Assembly (NCBI RefSeq): GCF_011050055.1
Contig: NZ_DRGM01000104.1
Coordinates: forward strand, 1 to 50,199
Source of the DNA: Pseudoalteromonas prydzensis
GTDB lineage: Bacteria > Pseudomonadota > Gammaproteobacteria > Enterobacterales > Alteromonadaceae
DNA: 50,199 nt
Reading direction: 5' to 3'
Positions 1 to 6,987 of the stretch are shown here, one piece after another. The position numbers and the translations under genes are program-made. Numbering within the stretch: the stretch's first letter is position 1; every line of letters begins with the position of its first letter. The notes under the pieces were generated by a model. It saw only the letters and a program-made list of their open reading frames with translations. It was not told the DNA's origin and made no database searches.

Positions 1-148
1 ACTCGTAGCGGATGGTATGGTAACTATCAATGAAAACATGATTACTGTGACCGAACGGGGTAACTTATTTATTCGCATCATCTGCATGTGCTTTGACGCC
101 CATTTACAAAACCAGATTAACGCGACTCGGTTCTCACGGGTAATTTAA
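1..148 (+). CDS. hemN: Oxygen-independent coproporphyrinogen III oxidase, C-terminal end (partial)
   Basis: This is the last 48 codons of a gene that enters from the left edge, read in the frame starting at base 2 and ending with TAA at 146-148. The tail contains NLFIRIICMCFDAHL and ends QFSRVI-like (ATRFSRVI), which matches my memory of the HemN C-terminus. HemN is a radical-SAM enzyme that decarboxylates coproporphyrinogen III in anaerobic haem synthesis; its catalytic part lies outside the window. The neighbourhood supports the call, because hemN sits next to yihI in E. coli. Here the two genes converge and share a bidirectional terminator. Confidence 0.85.
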   Translation, partial: LVADGMVTINENMITVTERGNLFIRIICMCFDAHLQNQINATRFSRVI

Positions 149-165
149 CCTGAACACACAAGCAT

Positions 166-196
166 AAAAAAAGCAGACCGAGGTCTGCTTTTTTAT
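166..196. terminator. Bidirectional rho-independent terminator between hemN and the DUF2489 gene
   Basis: A perfect inverted repeat, AAGCAGACC at 171-179 and GGTCTGCTT at 182-190, is flanked by an A-run on the left and a T-run on the right. It can therefore stop hemN on the plus strand and the yihI-DUF2489 unit on the minus strand. Confidence 0.85.
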
Positions 197-209
197 AGAT
201 ACTGTAAAA

Positions 210-722
210 TTAGTTAAACACCACGTTTTCGCTACCAGGGGCTGCTTTAAACTCTTCAATGATTTTCTCACAGTCAGCTTTAATTTGCTTTGCATGAGTT
301 TCTTCAGCACGCCAGCGAGCGCTGTCTTGTTTAAATATTTCTTTTTTCGAATATTTTTTACGAGCGTCATGCGTTGGCATTTCTTTTACTACTTCATACA
401 TAGCAAATATACCTGGATAACGCCCTGGAAGGTCTTCGTCATCCGTAAAGCTGTATTGCGACATTAGCACCCAGATACGTAAGCTCCCTTCTGAAAACTC
501 ACACTGCTCCTGATGCATAGCACGAGCGATTAAATGAATACTATCGGCGAGTTTGGCATTACGCTCTAAACGCGACTGGGCAAGCTTTGCTTGTTGCTTT
601 GCCTGCTCTTTCACTATCTGCTTTTTTTGCGCACTGAGTTTATACAGTAACTGGCCGGCATAAAATGCCAGCCCCGCAATGATCACAGCACCAACACACA
701 GAGCTAAGATCATCATGTTCAT
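210..722 (-). CDS. DUF2489 family membrane-anchored protein
   Basis: The 170-residue protein has one N-terminal membrane segment (residues 4-26, ILALCVGAVIIAGLAFYAG). A basic, Gln/Lys-rich coiled-coil stretch follows (about 30-60), then a conserved soluble part with CEFSEGSLRIWVLMSQY and a Trp/Glu-rich tail. This resembles the DUF2489 family, whose function is unknown. Its ATG overlaps the yihI stop codon (TAATG), so the two genes are very probably co-transcribed and translationally coupled. The topology suggests a cytoplasmic domain held at the inner membrane. The family assignment is from memory of the sequence pattern and the yihI context. Confidence 0.7.
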   Translation of the reverse strand: MNMMILALCVGAVIIAGLAFYAGQLLYKLSAQKKQIVKEQAKQQAKLAQSRLERNAKLADSIHLIARAMHQEQCEFSEGSLRIWVLMSQYSFTDDEDLPGRYPGIFAMYEVVKEMPTHDARKKYSKKEIFKQDSARWRAEETHAKQIKADCEKIIEEFKAAPGSENVVFN

Positions 723-1312
723 TATTTATCGTCCTCGTCATCTAACCATTCATTGGCTAAATCGTTCGACAAGTAATGATCAAAATCACTATTACCTTGT
801 TCGCTAAATTCTTCATCATCAAAATCATCAGCGGCGTCTTCGTCTTCAATACCCAGTAATTCACATAACACTTGATGGCGAGCAATACGACTATTGAAGT
901 ATTTAGCATCTTTACCTGTTAATAACTGACCACTTTCATGCAATTCAACCAGCTTTAATAGACGCTCGTCATTTTCTAGCGCTTCTAGTTCTTGCTCTGG
1001 TGAAAGCTCAGGCTGAACTACTTTTTTCAGTTCAACTTGTGGCTTCAAGTTACGTTTAAGCTCAATAACTGGTTCAGGTGCAACGGCAATTAAAGGGATT
1101 GGTTTTTTACTACCAACACGTTTGTCTTTATGTTGCTGATTGCCTTTGCTCTCTGGCTGTAAAGCATCAATCGAATTACGTGAACCTGGTTTAGCACCTT
1201 TGGTTTTTTTAACACGCTGCTCTTTTAACGCACGCATTTCTTTAAGCTTATCTTGGCTTAAACGAACAGGACCGTTAGACGGGATTTTACGTGACTTTTT
1301 AGTTCTACTCAT
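722..1312 (-). CDS. yihI: Der GTPase-activating protein YihI
   Basis: The 196-residue protein has a highly basic N-terminus (SRTKKSRKIPSNGPVRLSQDKLKEMRALKEQRVKKTKG), a low-complexity middle, and an acidic C-terminal tail rich in Asp/Glu (DEDAADDFDDEEF), which is the arrangement of YihI. In E. coli YihI stimulates GTP hydrolysis by the ribosome-assembly GTPase Der and so tunes 50S maturation. The conserved part is residues about 110-160 (LSPEQELEALENDERLLKLVE). Its position between hemN and the csrC-like RNA is the E. coli arrangement. Its stop codon overlaps the next gene's start by one base. Confidence 0.88.
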   Translation of the reverse strand: MSRTKKSRKIPSNGPVRLSQDKLKEMRALKEQRVKKTKGAKPGSRNSIDALQPESKGNQQHKDKRVGSKKPIPLIAVAPEPVIELKRNLKPQVELKKVVQPELSPEQELEALENDERLLKLVELHESGQLLTGKDAKYFNSRIARHQVLCELLGIEDEDAADDFDDEEFSEQGNSDFDHYLSNDLANEWLDDEDDK

Positions 1313-1465
1313 ATCTTGATCATCTCACTTAAGAGGTTTTGAGCAACGCGCACTGTGGCGTTGCGATGCTGGCCTTGCCAGAAGAATTCGGTTTGTGCGG
1401 AATGAGGTTGGGTAACTCGACTACTAGCGCACTCTATTTATATACAGTGACTATTGTAACAGGAC

Positions 1466-1502
1466 AAATAAAAAGGCGGTAGAGAAAACATCTCTACCGC
1501 CT
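1466..1502 (-). terminator. Rho-independent terminator of the CsrB/C-like RNA
   Basis: A 12-bp perfect stem, AGGCGGTAGAGA at 1474-1485 and its complement at 1491-1502, has a 5-base loop. The T-run follows on the minus strand (A-run at 1470-1474 on the plus strand). No protein gene on the minus strand ends near it, so it points to a non-coding transcript coming from the right. Confidence 0.88.
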
Positions 1503-1790
1503 GCTAATCTGAGCGCCATTTAACTGGACACTTCTCCCTTCGACTTTTTAGTCTTTATTATTGTTATTATTTTTGTTGTTCCATGTTGTTATTATTTTTA
1601 CCTTCCGTGTAACATTCCATTTTGTTGTTATTTTAAACTTCCATGAGATTTTATTATTCTCGGTCTTCATTGACTCTTTTTTAATATTCCCTTGCAGACA
1701 TCAACCGATGTCTTATCCCCGATAATCACGTCACACTACTTTCCGTGTAGTTTAATCCATTTTGTTCTTATTGTTGCAGCGACAGGGGTT
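1466..1790 (-). ncRNA. csrC: CsrB/CsrC-type CsrA-sequestering small RNA (candidate)
   Basis: No gene fills 1313-2057. On the minus strand about 325 bases upstream of a strong terminator carry nine GGA triplets. Two lie in ACACGGAA contexts that form small hairpins with GGA in the loop: CTAC-ACGGAAA-GTAG at 1736-1750 and TTAC-ACGGAAG-GTAA at 1598-1612. Repeated GGA loops with AU-rich linkers and a terminator are the hallmark of CsrB/CsrC RNAs, which titrate the translational regulator CsrA. In E. coli csrC lies upstream of yihI on the same strand, exactly as here. A half site TGTAAG (1837-1842), like those bound by UvrY/GacA regulators, lies just upstream. The 5' end is a guess from a weak -35/-10 pair (TTGTAA about 1818-1813 and TAAATT about 1796-1791). 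The symbol reflects position; csrB would be equally fair. Confidence 0.72.
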
Positions 1791-1982
1791 AATTTACGCA
1801 TTAATAATTTTGTTACAACTAATTTATATAACTTTTCTTACACAACATAAATTGCAACATTGTGAAAACATTAAATTACAGTAGGTTATGATAAAAACAA
1901 AAATAAAAATAAGATTTAGCTTACACTCAGACATGGTCAATGTCTCACAAAGAGAAGGGTAATATCGACAAATTACAAATAC

Positions 1983-2010
1983 AAAAAAAGCAGCCTACGC
2001 TGCTTTTTGT
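1983..2010. terminator. Terminator downstream of cytochrome c4 gene
   Basis: The stem AGCAGC (1989-1994) / GCTGCT (1999-2004) has a 4-base loop and is extended by A5/T5 flanks. It lies about 50 bases beyond the cytochrome c4 stop codon, so it most likely ends that minus-strand transcript. The flanking runs would let it work in both directions. Confidence 0.75.
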
Positions 2011-2057
2011 AACTAATATGGAGTTTAGTATTAATAATACAATTAATCTATACTACT

Positions 2058-2690
2058 TTAGTGTAGTCCACCTAGGTACTTAGACAGTACTTCGATATCT
2101 TTATCCGTTAGTTTCTTCGCAATATCTTGCATCATGCCATTTAAATCATTGTGGCGCGTGCCATCACGGAATTTTTCAAGTTGTGCCTTGATGTATTCAG
2201 GATGTTGAAAAGAGATTTTTGGAAACATAGCTAATGATGAGCCATTCCCTCGTGGACCATGACATGCAGCACATGCTGGGATACCACGTTCTGCGTCACC
2301 AGCTTTATAAAGCATTGCGCCAACTTCAACTACATCTTTAGGTGTCGCACCTTCTGACATGTTAAGTGATGCAAAGTAAGCCGCTACATCTTTCATGTCT
2401 TGATCGTTTAATGGCATTGCCATTGCGCTCATGACAGGGTCCATACGACCTTTTTTGCCACCTGAAGTCATACCTGATTTCAAATCGACAAGTTGCTTAT
2501 AAATGTAATCTGCGTGCTGGCCTGCAATTTTTGGGTAGATATTAACCGGCGCATTACCGTCTGGGCCGTGACAAGCCGCACACGTTGCTGATTTTTCTTT
2601 ACCTGCGTTTACATCGCCATCAAATGCTGTTGCGTTGCTTGCTGACAACGCACCAAGCAATATAGTTAAAGATAGTGCTATTTTTTTCAT
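2058..2690 (-). CDS. Periplasmic dihaem cytochrome c4
   Basis: The 210-residue precursor begins with a Sec signal peptide (MKKIALSLTILLGALSASNATA, cleavage after about residue 22). It carries two haem c attachment motifs, CAACH at 37-41 and CAACH at 140-144, each heading a similar cytochrome c domain of about 90 residues. This tandem build and the length are those of cytochrome c4, an electron carrier that delivers electrons from the bc1 complex to terminal oxidases in marine gammaproteobacteria. Probable Met ligands occur in the SAMAMPLND and MMQDIAKKL regions. It is a single gene with its own terminator and is divergent from engB. Placement beside engB is common in Shewanella/Pseudoalteromonas-type genomes, as I recall. 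Confidence 0.92.
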   Translation of the reverse strand: MKKIALSLTILLGALSASNATAFDGDVNAGKEKSATCAACHGPDGNAPVNIYPKIAGQHADYIYKQLVDLKSGMTSGGKKGRMDPVMSAMAMPLNDQDMKDVAAYFASLNMSEGATPKDVVEVGAMLYKAGDAERGIPACAACHGPRGNGSSLAMFPKISFQHPEYIKAQLEKFRDGTRHNDLNGMMQDIAKKLTDKDIEVLSKYLGGLH

Positions 2691-2985
2691 GGTGAATTCT
2701 CTGTTTCCGACCCTGTATCATCTACAATATGGATGTTGTGATTTATATATTCTACACGATAATAAATTCTCTGGCACGTTTTCTACTCATATTAAACTTA
2801 TAAATTATAGGGTTTTGACCTAGATTAAGCTTTAGAGCTACCGTTTTAGTTTATTTTAGGCTGCGATCTTCGTCCAAATCAGCTTTTTAATAGTGTCGTA
2901 ATAGTATAAAATGCGCCCCTTAAGTGAACTTTAATTAAGTAAAGTTTACTCGCTGTAATACTTAATTAAGTTTCTAGGAGAGCCT

Positions 2986-3648
2986 GTGCTCAAATCTCGT
3001 ATCAAATATAACACTGCGTCGTTCGTAACCAGCGCTCCAGATATCACTAAATTACCTACTGATACGGGTATTGAAGTTGCCTTTGCAGGCCGCTCCAACG
3101 CCGGTAAGTCTAGTGCTCTTAATGCTTTAACAGACCAAAAACTGGCGCGTACCAGTAAAACCCCTGGCCGCACGCAGCTCATTAACACATTTGAATTAGC
3201 CGATGTTGATGATATGCGTCTAATCGATTTACCTGGTTATGGTTTTGCTAAGGTACCGATCGAAATGAAAAAGAAGTGGCAGAAGTCATTAGGCGAATAC
3301 CTGCAAAAACGTCAAAGTTTAAAGGGTATCGTTGTACTAATGGATATTCGTCATCCTCTTAAAGATTTAGACCGTGATTTAATTAACTGGGCAATTGGCA
3401 GTGAAATTCCAGTATTGGCATTGTTAACTAAAGCAGACAAATTAAAGCAAGGCGCTCGTAAAGCACAAGTTTTGCAAGTTCGTCGCGAATTAAGCACTTT
3501 AGAGGGTGATATTACCGTTCATGCATTTTCATCTTTAAAAGGCACTGGATTACCTGAAGTTGCGAAGAAATTAGATGAATGGTTCCTAGGACCAATAGTT
3601 GCGATACCGCCTACTGATGTTGAACAAACGCCTGAATCAGATGCTTAA
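2986..3648 (+). CDS. engB: Ribosome-biogenesis GTP-binding protein EngB (YihA/YsxC)
   Basis: The 220-residue GTPase has the G1 P-loop GRSNAGKSS (about residues 35-43), the G2 Thr in SKTPGRTQ, G3 [11 protein letters not shown]4 LTKADK and a G5-like SSLKG. It is an essential GTPase that assists 50S subunit assembly. The GTG start at 2986 is chosen because AGGAG (2976-2980) lies 5 bases upstream and the family begins at this point. The C-terminal tail after residue 200 is a short non-conserved extension. The TAA stop (3646-3648) directly abuts the stop of the convergent DUF1285 gene at 3649, with no terminator between them. Confidence 0.95.
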   Translation: MLKSRIKYNTASFVTSAPDITKLPTDTGIEVAFAGRSNAGKSSALNALTDQKLARTSKTPGRTQLINTFELADVDDMRLIDLPGYGFAKVPIEMKKKWQKSLGEYLQKRQSLKGIVVLMDIRHPLKDLDRDLINWAIGSEIPVLALLTKADKLKQGARKAQVLQVRRELSTLEGDITVHAFSSLKGTGLPEVAKKLDEWFLGPIVAIPPTDVEQTPESDA

Positions 3649-4170
3649 TCACACATTTAAGTAAAAGCGCTGACCCGCAGATTGAATGAAATAGCCTTGC
3701 TGATCAGCATCGGCTATTTCAGCCCACTGATAAAACACACTTCTAGAGACCCGCGCACTACAGCCATAAGGTAACTGTAAATACGGTACATCAGCACCCT
3801 GATAACCTTGTACTATTAAAGGCTGCTCGCACGTTACTAGCCACGTTCGCTGTAAATTATCCACACAACATAACACTTGCCCTTGCTCTGTCATTGCAAA
3901 GCGCCAATTAACGATTATAAAAGGAGCATCGTGGACTGTAATGGCTATTTTTTCGATTGGCGTTTTTAAATAAAACGTATCCTGCTCTTTACACAAAACT
4001 GAGGCAAACAGCTTAACCATAGCGATACGATTAATTTTACTGCCACCATACAACCACTCACCTTGCTGGTTAATGATAATAGGCAGCTCGCCACAATGCT
4101 GCGGCTGCCACTGTGAAAATGGCTTGCTTGGCTGTTCAAGTGCTGTGGCAAGCTCATTCAAAGAGTACAT
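3649..4170 (-). CDS. DUF1285 domain protein
   Basis: The 173-residue protein has no signal peptide. The segment CGELPIIINQQGEWLYGGSKINRIAMVKLFASVL, then YFLKTP-like YLKTPIEKIAITVHDAPF, is typical of DUF1285 proteins. The fold is known structurally in other bacteria but the function is not settled. The gene starts on the yceI stop codon (TAATG overlap at 4170), so it is the second gene of a two-gene unit. Its 3' end meets engB with no intergenic base, which raises the chance of overlapping convergent 3' ends. Confidence 0.82.
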   Translation of the reverse strand: MYSLNELATALEQPSKPFSQWQPQHCGELPIIINQQGEWLYGGSKINRIAMVKLFASVLCKEQDTFYLKTPIEKIAITVHDAPFIIVNWRFAMTEQGQVLCCVDNLQRTWLVTCEQPLIVQGYQGADVPYLQLPYGCSARVSRSVFYQWAEIADADQQGYFIQSAGQRFYLNV

Positions 4171-4760
4171 TATTTAAGCTTGCTCATCGTTAATGAGAAA
4201 CTAACAGGCACAGCCGTTGCTATTGATGGCAAACCGGCTAACTTTTGCAGTTGTGTAATGCCATCTATGACGGCAAAGTCTGCGCCATTAATGATAATCG
4301 GGCTCATTGACGAAACGCTAATATCCCCTTGCGAAGACAGGTTGGCCATAACATCCAGTTTAATCTCTTGCTTAGTGCCATGAAAATCAAGTTCAGCACT
4401 GACACCTTCAAACACATGTTGGCCAGGCTTAAGCACTTTTAATTGCTTACTTAAATTTGCTGTTATGGTTGCTGTTGGAAACTTCGCGGTTTCAAATAAC
4501 AACTGAGTCATGCGTTCATTACGAATAGGGATCATAGTTTCAACTGAGCTCAGATCAATATCGACCGAGAAAGAACCATTTTCAGCTAAACTACCTGACA
4601 CATTTTTGAAGTGGTGCACTTCAGCAATACTATTTGACTTAATAGACACAAAACTTACTTTACTTTGATCATTATTAACCTGCCAATCAGCACTGGCAAC
4701 ACCAGAGACTAATAAGCTTGATAACGAAAGACCCAATATCGCAATTGACTTAACCATCAC
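4170..4760 (-). CDS. YceI family periplasmic lipid-binding protein
   Basis: The 196-residue precursor has a signal peptide (MMVKSIAILGLSLSSLLVSGVASA) and then the YceI lipocalin-like beta-barrel, starting DWQVNNDQSKVSFVSIK and containing RNERMTQLLFETAKFPTATI. Structures of family members show long isoprenoid or fatty molecules in the barrel. The ligand here is unknown. The start could be the second ATG (4757) with equal plausibility, as both give a good signal peptide. It is coupled to the DUF1285 gene. A minus-strand terminator and structured region lie 87-270 bases upstream (see that entry), and a weak private promoter may lie between that terminator and the ATG. Confidence 0.88.
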   Translation of the reverse strand: MMVKSIAILGLSLSSLLVSGVASADWQVNNDQSKVSFVSIKSNSIAEVHHFKNVSGSLAENGSFSVDIDLSSVETMIPIRNERMTQLLFETAKFPTATITANLSKQLKVLKPGQHVFEGVSAELDFHGTKQEIKLDVMANLSSQGDISVSSMSPIIINGADFAVIDGITQLQKLAGLPSIATAVPVSFSLTMSKLK

Positions 4761-4846
4761 GCATTCCTTTCAAAATGAAAATGAGATTCAATGGTATCAC
4801 TTGTTCTATGAAGTGCAATCAATAGCAGTTTAATTAAATAAGAGGG

Positions 4847-5026
4847 GTAAAAAACAACCCAGTAAATGAATACTGGGTCGGTATAGCAAACTGGGGAGAA
4901 GCTATCAATACGTTGCACCCTTTCGAGTGCATCATCAACAGGATGTCCTACAGGATGAGGACGCGCGGACTTTAGCAAACTAATAATGATAAATAAACTA
5001 AATACAGGTACTCACCTGCAGAATTG
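4847..5026 (-). ncRNA. Unassigned structured RNA or attenuator leader upstream of yceI
   Basis: The 438-base gap 4761-5198 is not empty. Read on the minus strand it has a string of hairpins: CAGGT/ACCTG (about 5018-5005), GTCCT/AGGAC (4962-4945), and TGCACTC-GAAA-GGGTGCA (4931-4914), a 7-bp stem closed by a GNRA tetraloop. A GATAGC/GCTAT pair follows, and then a rho-independent terminator at 4849-4878. A TTAACA / TTATAT pair with 18-base spacing (5062-5057 and 5038-5033) could be the promoter. It fits no riboswitch class or small RNA I know, including Spot 42. It could be a free small RNA or a leader that attenuates yceI. A short frame starting at 5034 (20 codons, with YLYLVYLSLLV) could be a leader peptide, but it has no ribosome binding site. 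The 5' end is inferred. Confidence 0.42.
4849..4878 (-). terminator. Rho-independent terminator upstream of yceI
   Basis: The stem ACCCAGTA (4857-4864) / TACTGGGT (4871-4878) has a 6-base loop. A T-run follows on the minus strand only (A-run at 4849-4854). It lies 87 bases before the yceI start, with no recognised gene upstream of it. Confidence 0.75.
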
Positions 5027-5198
5027 ATAAACATATAACGAAATCTACAAATTGCATGTTAATTTAACTTAATATTAACATTGATTGTGTGCTCAAAATT
5101 TGTTCTATTAACTTATTAGAATAAAAACTCCACGTCTTTTGAACTGGTTAAGCAGCTCAAAAGCTACCAACAACACACACAATAAAAGAGCACAGATC

Positions 5199-6119
5199 AT
5201 GAAAAAAATAACCATGCTATACCTATGCAGTTTGCTATTTATCTTCTGTAATGCCGCGCAGGCCGGCTACACCCAAACCAAATATCCCATTGTATTAGCC
5301 CATGGCTTAATGGGCTTTGACGATGTGTTAGGGGTTGATTACTTTTATCGGGTGCCCACGAGTCTCAGTCGTGACGGTGCACAGGTTTTCGTTACAGCCG
5401 TATCCTCGCTGCATAGTTCTGAACAACGCGGCGAACAATTACTGCAACAAGTTGAACAAATTATTGCACTCACAGGCGTTGCCAAAGTAAACCTAATCGG
5501 TCACAGTCAAGGAGCGCAGAGTATTCGCTATGTGGCCTCACTACGCCCCGACTTAGTTGCTTCTGCAACCAGTGTTGGCGGAGTGAATTTTGGTAGTCCA
5601 GTGGCTGATGTCGTCCGTGAAGGACTAACACCTGGTTCAACGCTTGAGGGGGTAGCAAAAGCCGCTTTTGATGCTTTTGGTGGACTCATTGCCTTACTTT
5701 CTGGCAATAGCCAGTTACCACAAGATGCAATGGGTGCTTTGCAGAGTTTAACCACAGAGGGCGCGCTGGCATTTAATCAGCAATACCCAGAAGGTTTACC
5801 AGCATCACCATGCCAACAAGGTCCTATGCGTGCAAGTAACGGGGTGTATTATTTCTCTTGGAGTGGCACTCGCACTTTAACCAATGCTTTTGACCCATCA
5901 GATGCTGCATTAGCACTGACCTCGTTGCTGATCCCAGGGGACGACGACGGTTTAGTGTCACGCTGTAGCAGTCATTTAGGCTATGTTTTAAAAGATAATT
6001 ATCGGATGAACCACCTTGATCAAGTAAACCAGATGATTGGCTTCCATCATTTGTTTGCCACGGATCCGCTGACTGTCTATCGCCAACATGCCAATCGCTT
6101 GAAAAACTTAGGTCTGTAA
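5199..6119 (+). CDS. Secreted triacylglycerol lipase (family I, foldase-dependent)
   Basis: The 306-residue precursor has a signal peptide (MKKITMLYLCSLLFIFCNAAQA) followed by YTQTKYPIVLAHGLMGFDDVLGVDYF, the oxyanion-hole start of Pseudomonas-type lipases. The catalytic triad can be read as Ser103 in GHSQG, Asp250 in DDDGLV and His272 in NHLDQVNQ. Two cysteines (SPCQQG and SRCSSH) are placed like the disulfide of P. aeruginosa LipA. It hydrolyses long-chain triglycerides outside the cell, normally after Sec export, periplasmic folding by its foldase and type II secretion. The start at 5199 is preferred to an upstream in-frame one at 5139 because only this ATG begins a signal peptide; AAAAGAG lies about 8 bases upstream. 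The foldase gene follows 3 bases after the stop. Confidence 0.92.
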   Translation: MKKITMLYLCSLLFIFCNAAQAGYTQTKYPIVLAHGLMGFDDVLGVDYFYRVPTSLSRDGAQVFVTAVSSLHSSEQRGEQLLQQVEQIIALTGVAKVNLIGHSQGAQSIRYVASLRPDLVASATSVGGVNFGSPVADVVREGLTPGSTLEGVAKAAFDAFGGLIALLSGNSQLPQDAMGALQSLTTEGALAFNQQYPEGLPASPCQQGPMRASNGVYYFSWSGTRTLTNAFDPSDAALALTSLLIPGDDDGLVSRCSSHLGYVLKDNYRMNHLDQVNQMIGFHHLFATDPLTVYRQHANRLKNLGL

Positions 6120-6122
6120 ATA

Positions 6123-6932
6123 ATGAAATGGTTATTCAGCCTAGTGCTAGCGATTGCTGTCGCTAGCAGCATGTTAATTTACTTATCCAACCCAGCGCAA
6201 CGAGTAGCTACACCACCACCGCAGGTGGATATCCCGGTGGCGATTGATAACGTTTTTGAACACATTATTTTAGCCAGCCAAGAGTCCGCTGAATTTACCG
6301 CTTTGCAAGCGCAACAGCATTGCGATAAATTGGCTGCTTGCAAGAAAAACAGTGAACTATTTAATCGCTACCTCAGCTTTAAAGTCGCGCTAGCAGAGCT
6401 GCAACAACAACTCGCTCATGTACCACTAAGTGAACAATTAGCTGAAATGATTGCTTTTCAGCAGCGCTATTTTAGCGAAGCTGAAATTGCTTTGCTCTTT
6501 GCTGACGATAATCAGTGGCAACGTTATACAATCGCCAAATTAGCCATCAATGCCGATAACAGTTTAACTAAAGAGCTGAAGCAACAGCTGTTAGCTAACC
6601 TTGACGCTGAGCAATCCGATGAGATCACTCAATCATTGCAAGCAACGCAACAGTTACAGCAATTAAACAACAGCTATAAAGAGGCATTGCAGCAGCAAGA
6701 TTACAATCAACTCGCAGCGGAATTCGGCGATGCCGCAGCAACACGGTTAATTGCATTACAACAGCAACGCCTACAGTGGCAAACGCTTAGCGAGCAATTG
6801 CAGCAACAAATTGTGCAGCTAAAACAACATCATGATCCACAGCAAGCCGAGCAAAAGATCGCGCAATTACTCAATCAACATCTCACCGAAAATCAAAAAA
6901 GACGGTTTTTAGCACTGTTTCCCCAGAGCTAA
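6123..6932 (+). CDS. Lipase-specific foldase (lipase chaperone)
   Basis: The 269-residue protein has an N-terminal membrane anchor (MKWLFSLVLAIAVASSMLIYL). A linker and a long, almost wholly alpha-helical Gln/Leu-rich region follow (for example LQQQLAHVPLSEQLAEMIAFQQRYFSE-type segments). The helical scaffold, length and position directly behind the lipase are those of Lif steric chaperones, which hold the exported lipase in the periplasm and convert it to the active form. The usual RxxFDY(F/C)LSA motif of Pseudomonas foldases is seen only in the reduced form NSELFNRYLSFKVALAEL. This fits the shorter foldases of other gammaproteobacteria. It is co-transcribed with the lipase. Confidence 0.85.
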   Translation: MKWLFSLVLAIAVASSMLIYLSNPAQRVATPPPQVDIPVAIDNVFEHIILASQESAEFTALQAQQHCDKLAACKKNSELFNRYLSFKVALAELQQQLAHVPLSEQLAEMIAFQQRYFSEAEIALLFADDNQWQRYTIAKLAINADNSLTKELKQQLLANLDAEQSDEITQSLQATQQLQQLNNSYKEALQQQDYNQLAAEFGDAAATRLIALQQQRLQWQTLSEQLQQQIVQLKQHHDPQQAEQKIAQLLNQHLTENQKRRFLALFPQS

Positions 6933-6962
6933 AAAAACGTGGCTGTACACAGTACAGCCACG
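6931..6962 (-). terminator. Terminator of polA
   Basis: The perfect 11-bp stem CGTGGCTGTAC (6938-6948) / GTACAGCCACG (6952-6962) has a 3-base loop. The seven A bases at 6931-6937 give a T-run on the minus strand, so it ends the polA transcript. It may also serve the foldase gene, but no T-run follows on the plus side. Confidence 0.82.
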
Positions 6963-6987
6963 CTTACATGATTCAAAAAGCTCAGTG

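Noticed and set aside
2691..2985. Spot 42 RNA, which sits between polA and engB in E. coli
   Set aside because: Neither this gap nor the others between engB and polA contains anything like the conserved 5' part of Spot 42 or its terminator.
4757..4978. A 73-codon minus-strand frame upstream of yceI
   Set aside because: It runs through the terminator hairpin at 4849-4878 and the stems of the structured region, has no ribosome binding site and no protein-like pattern.
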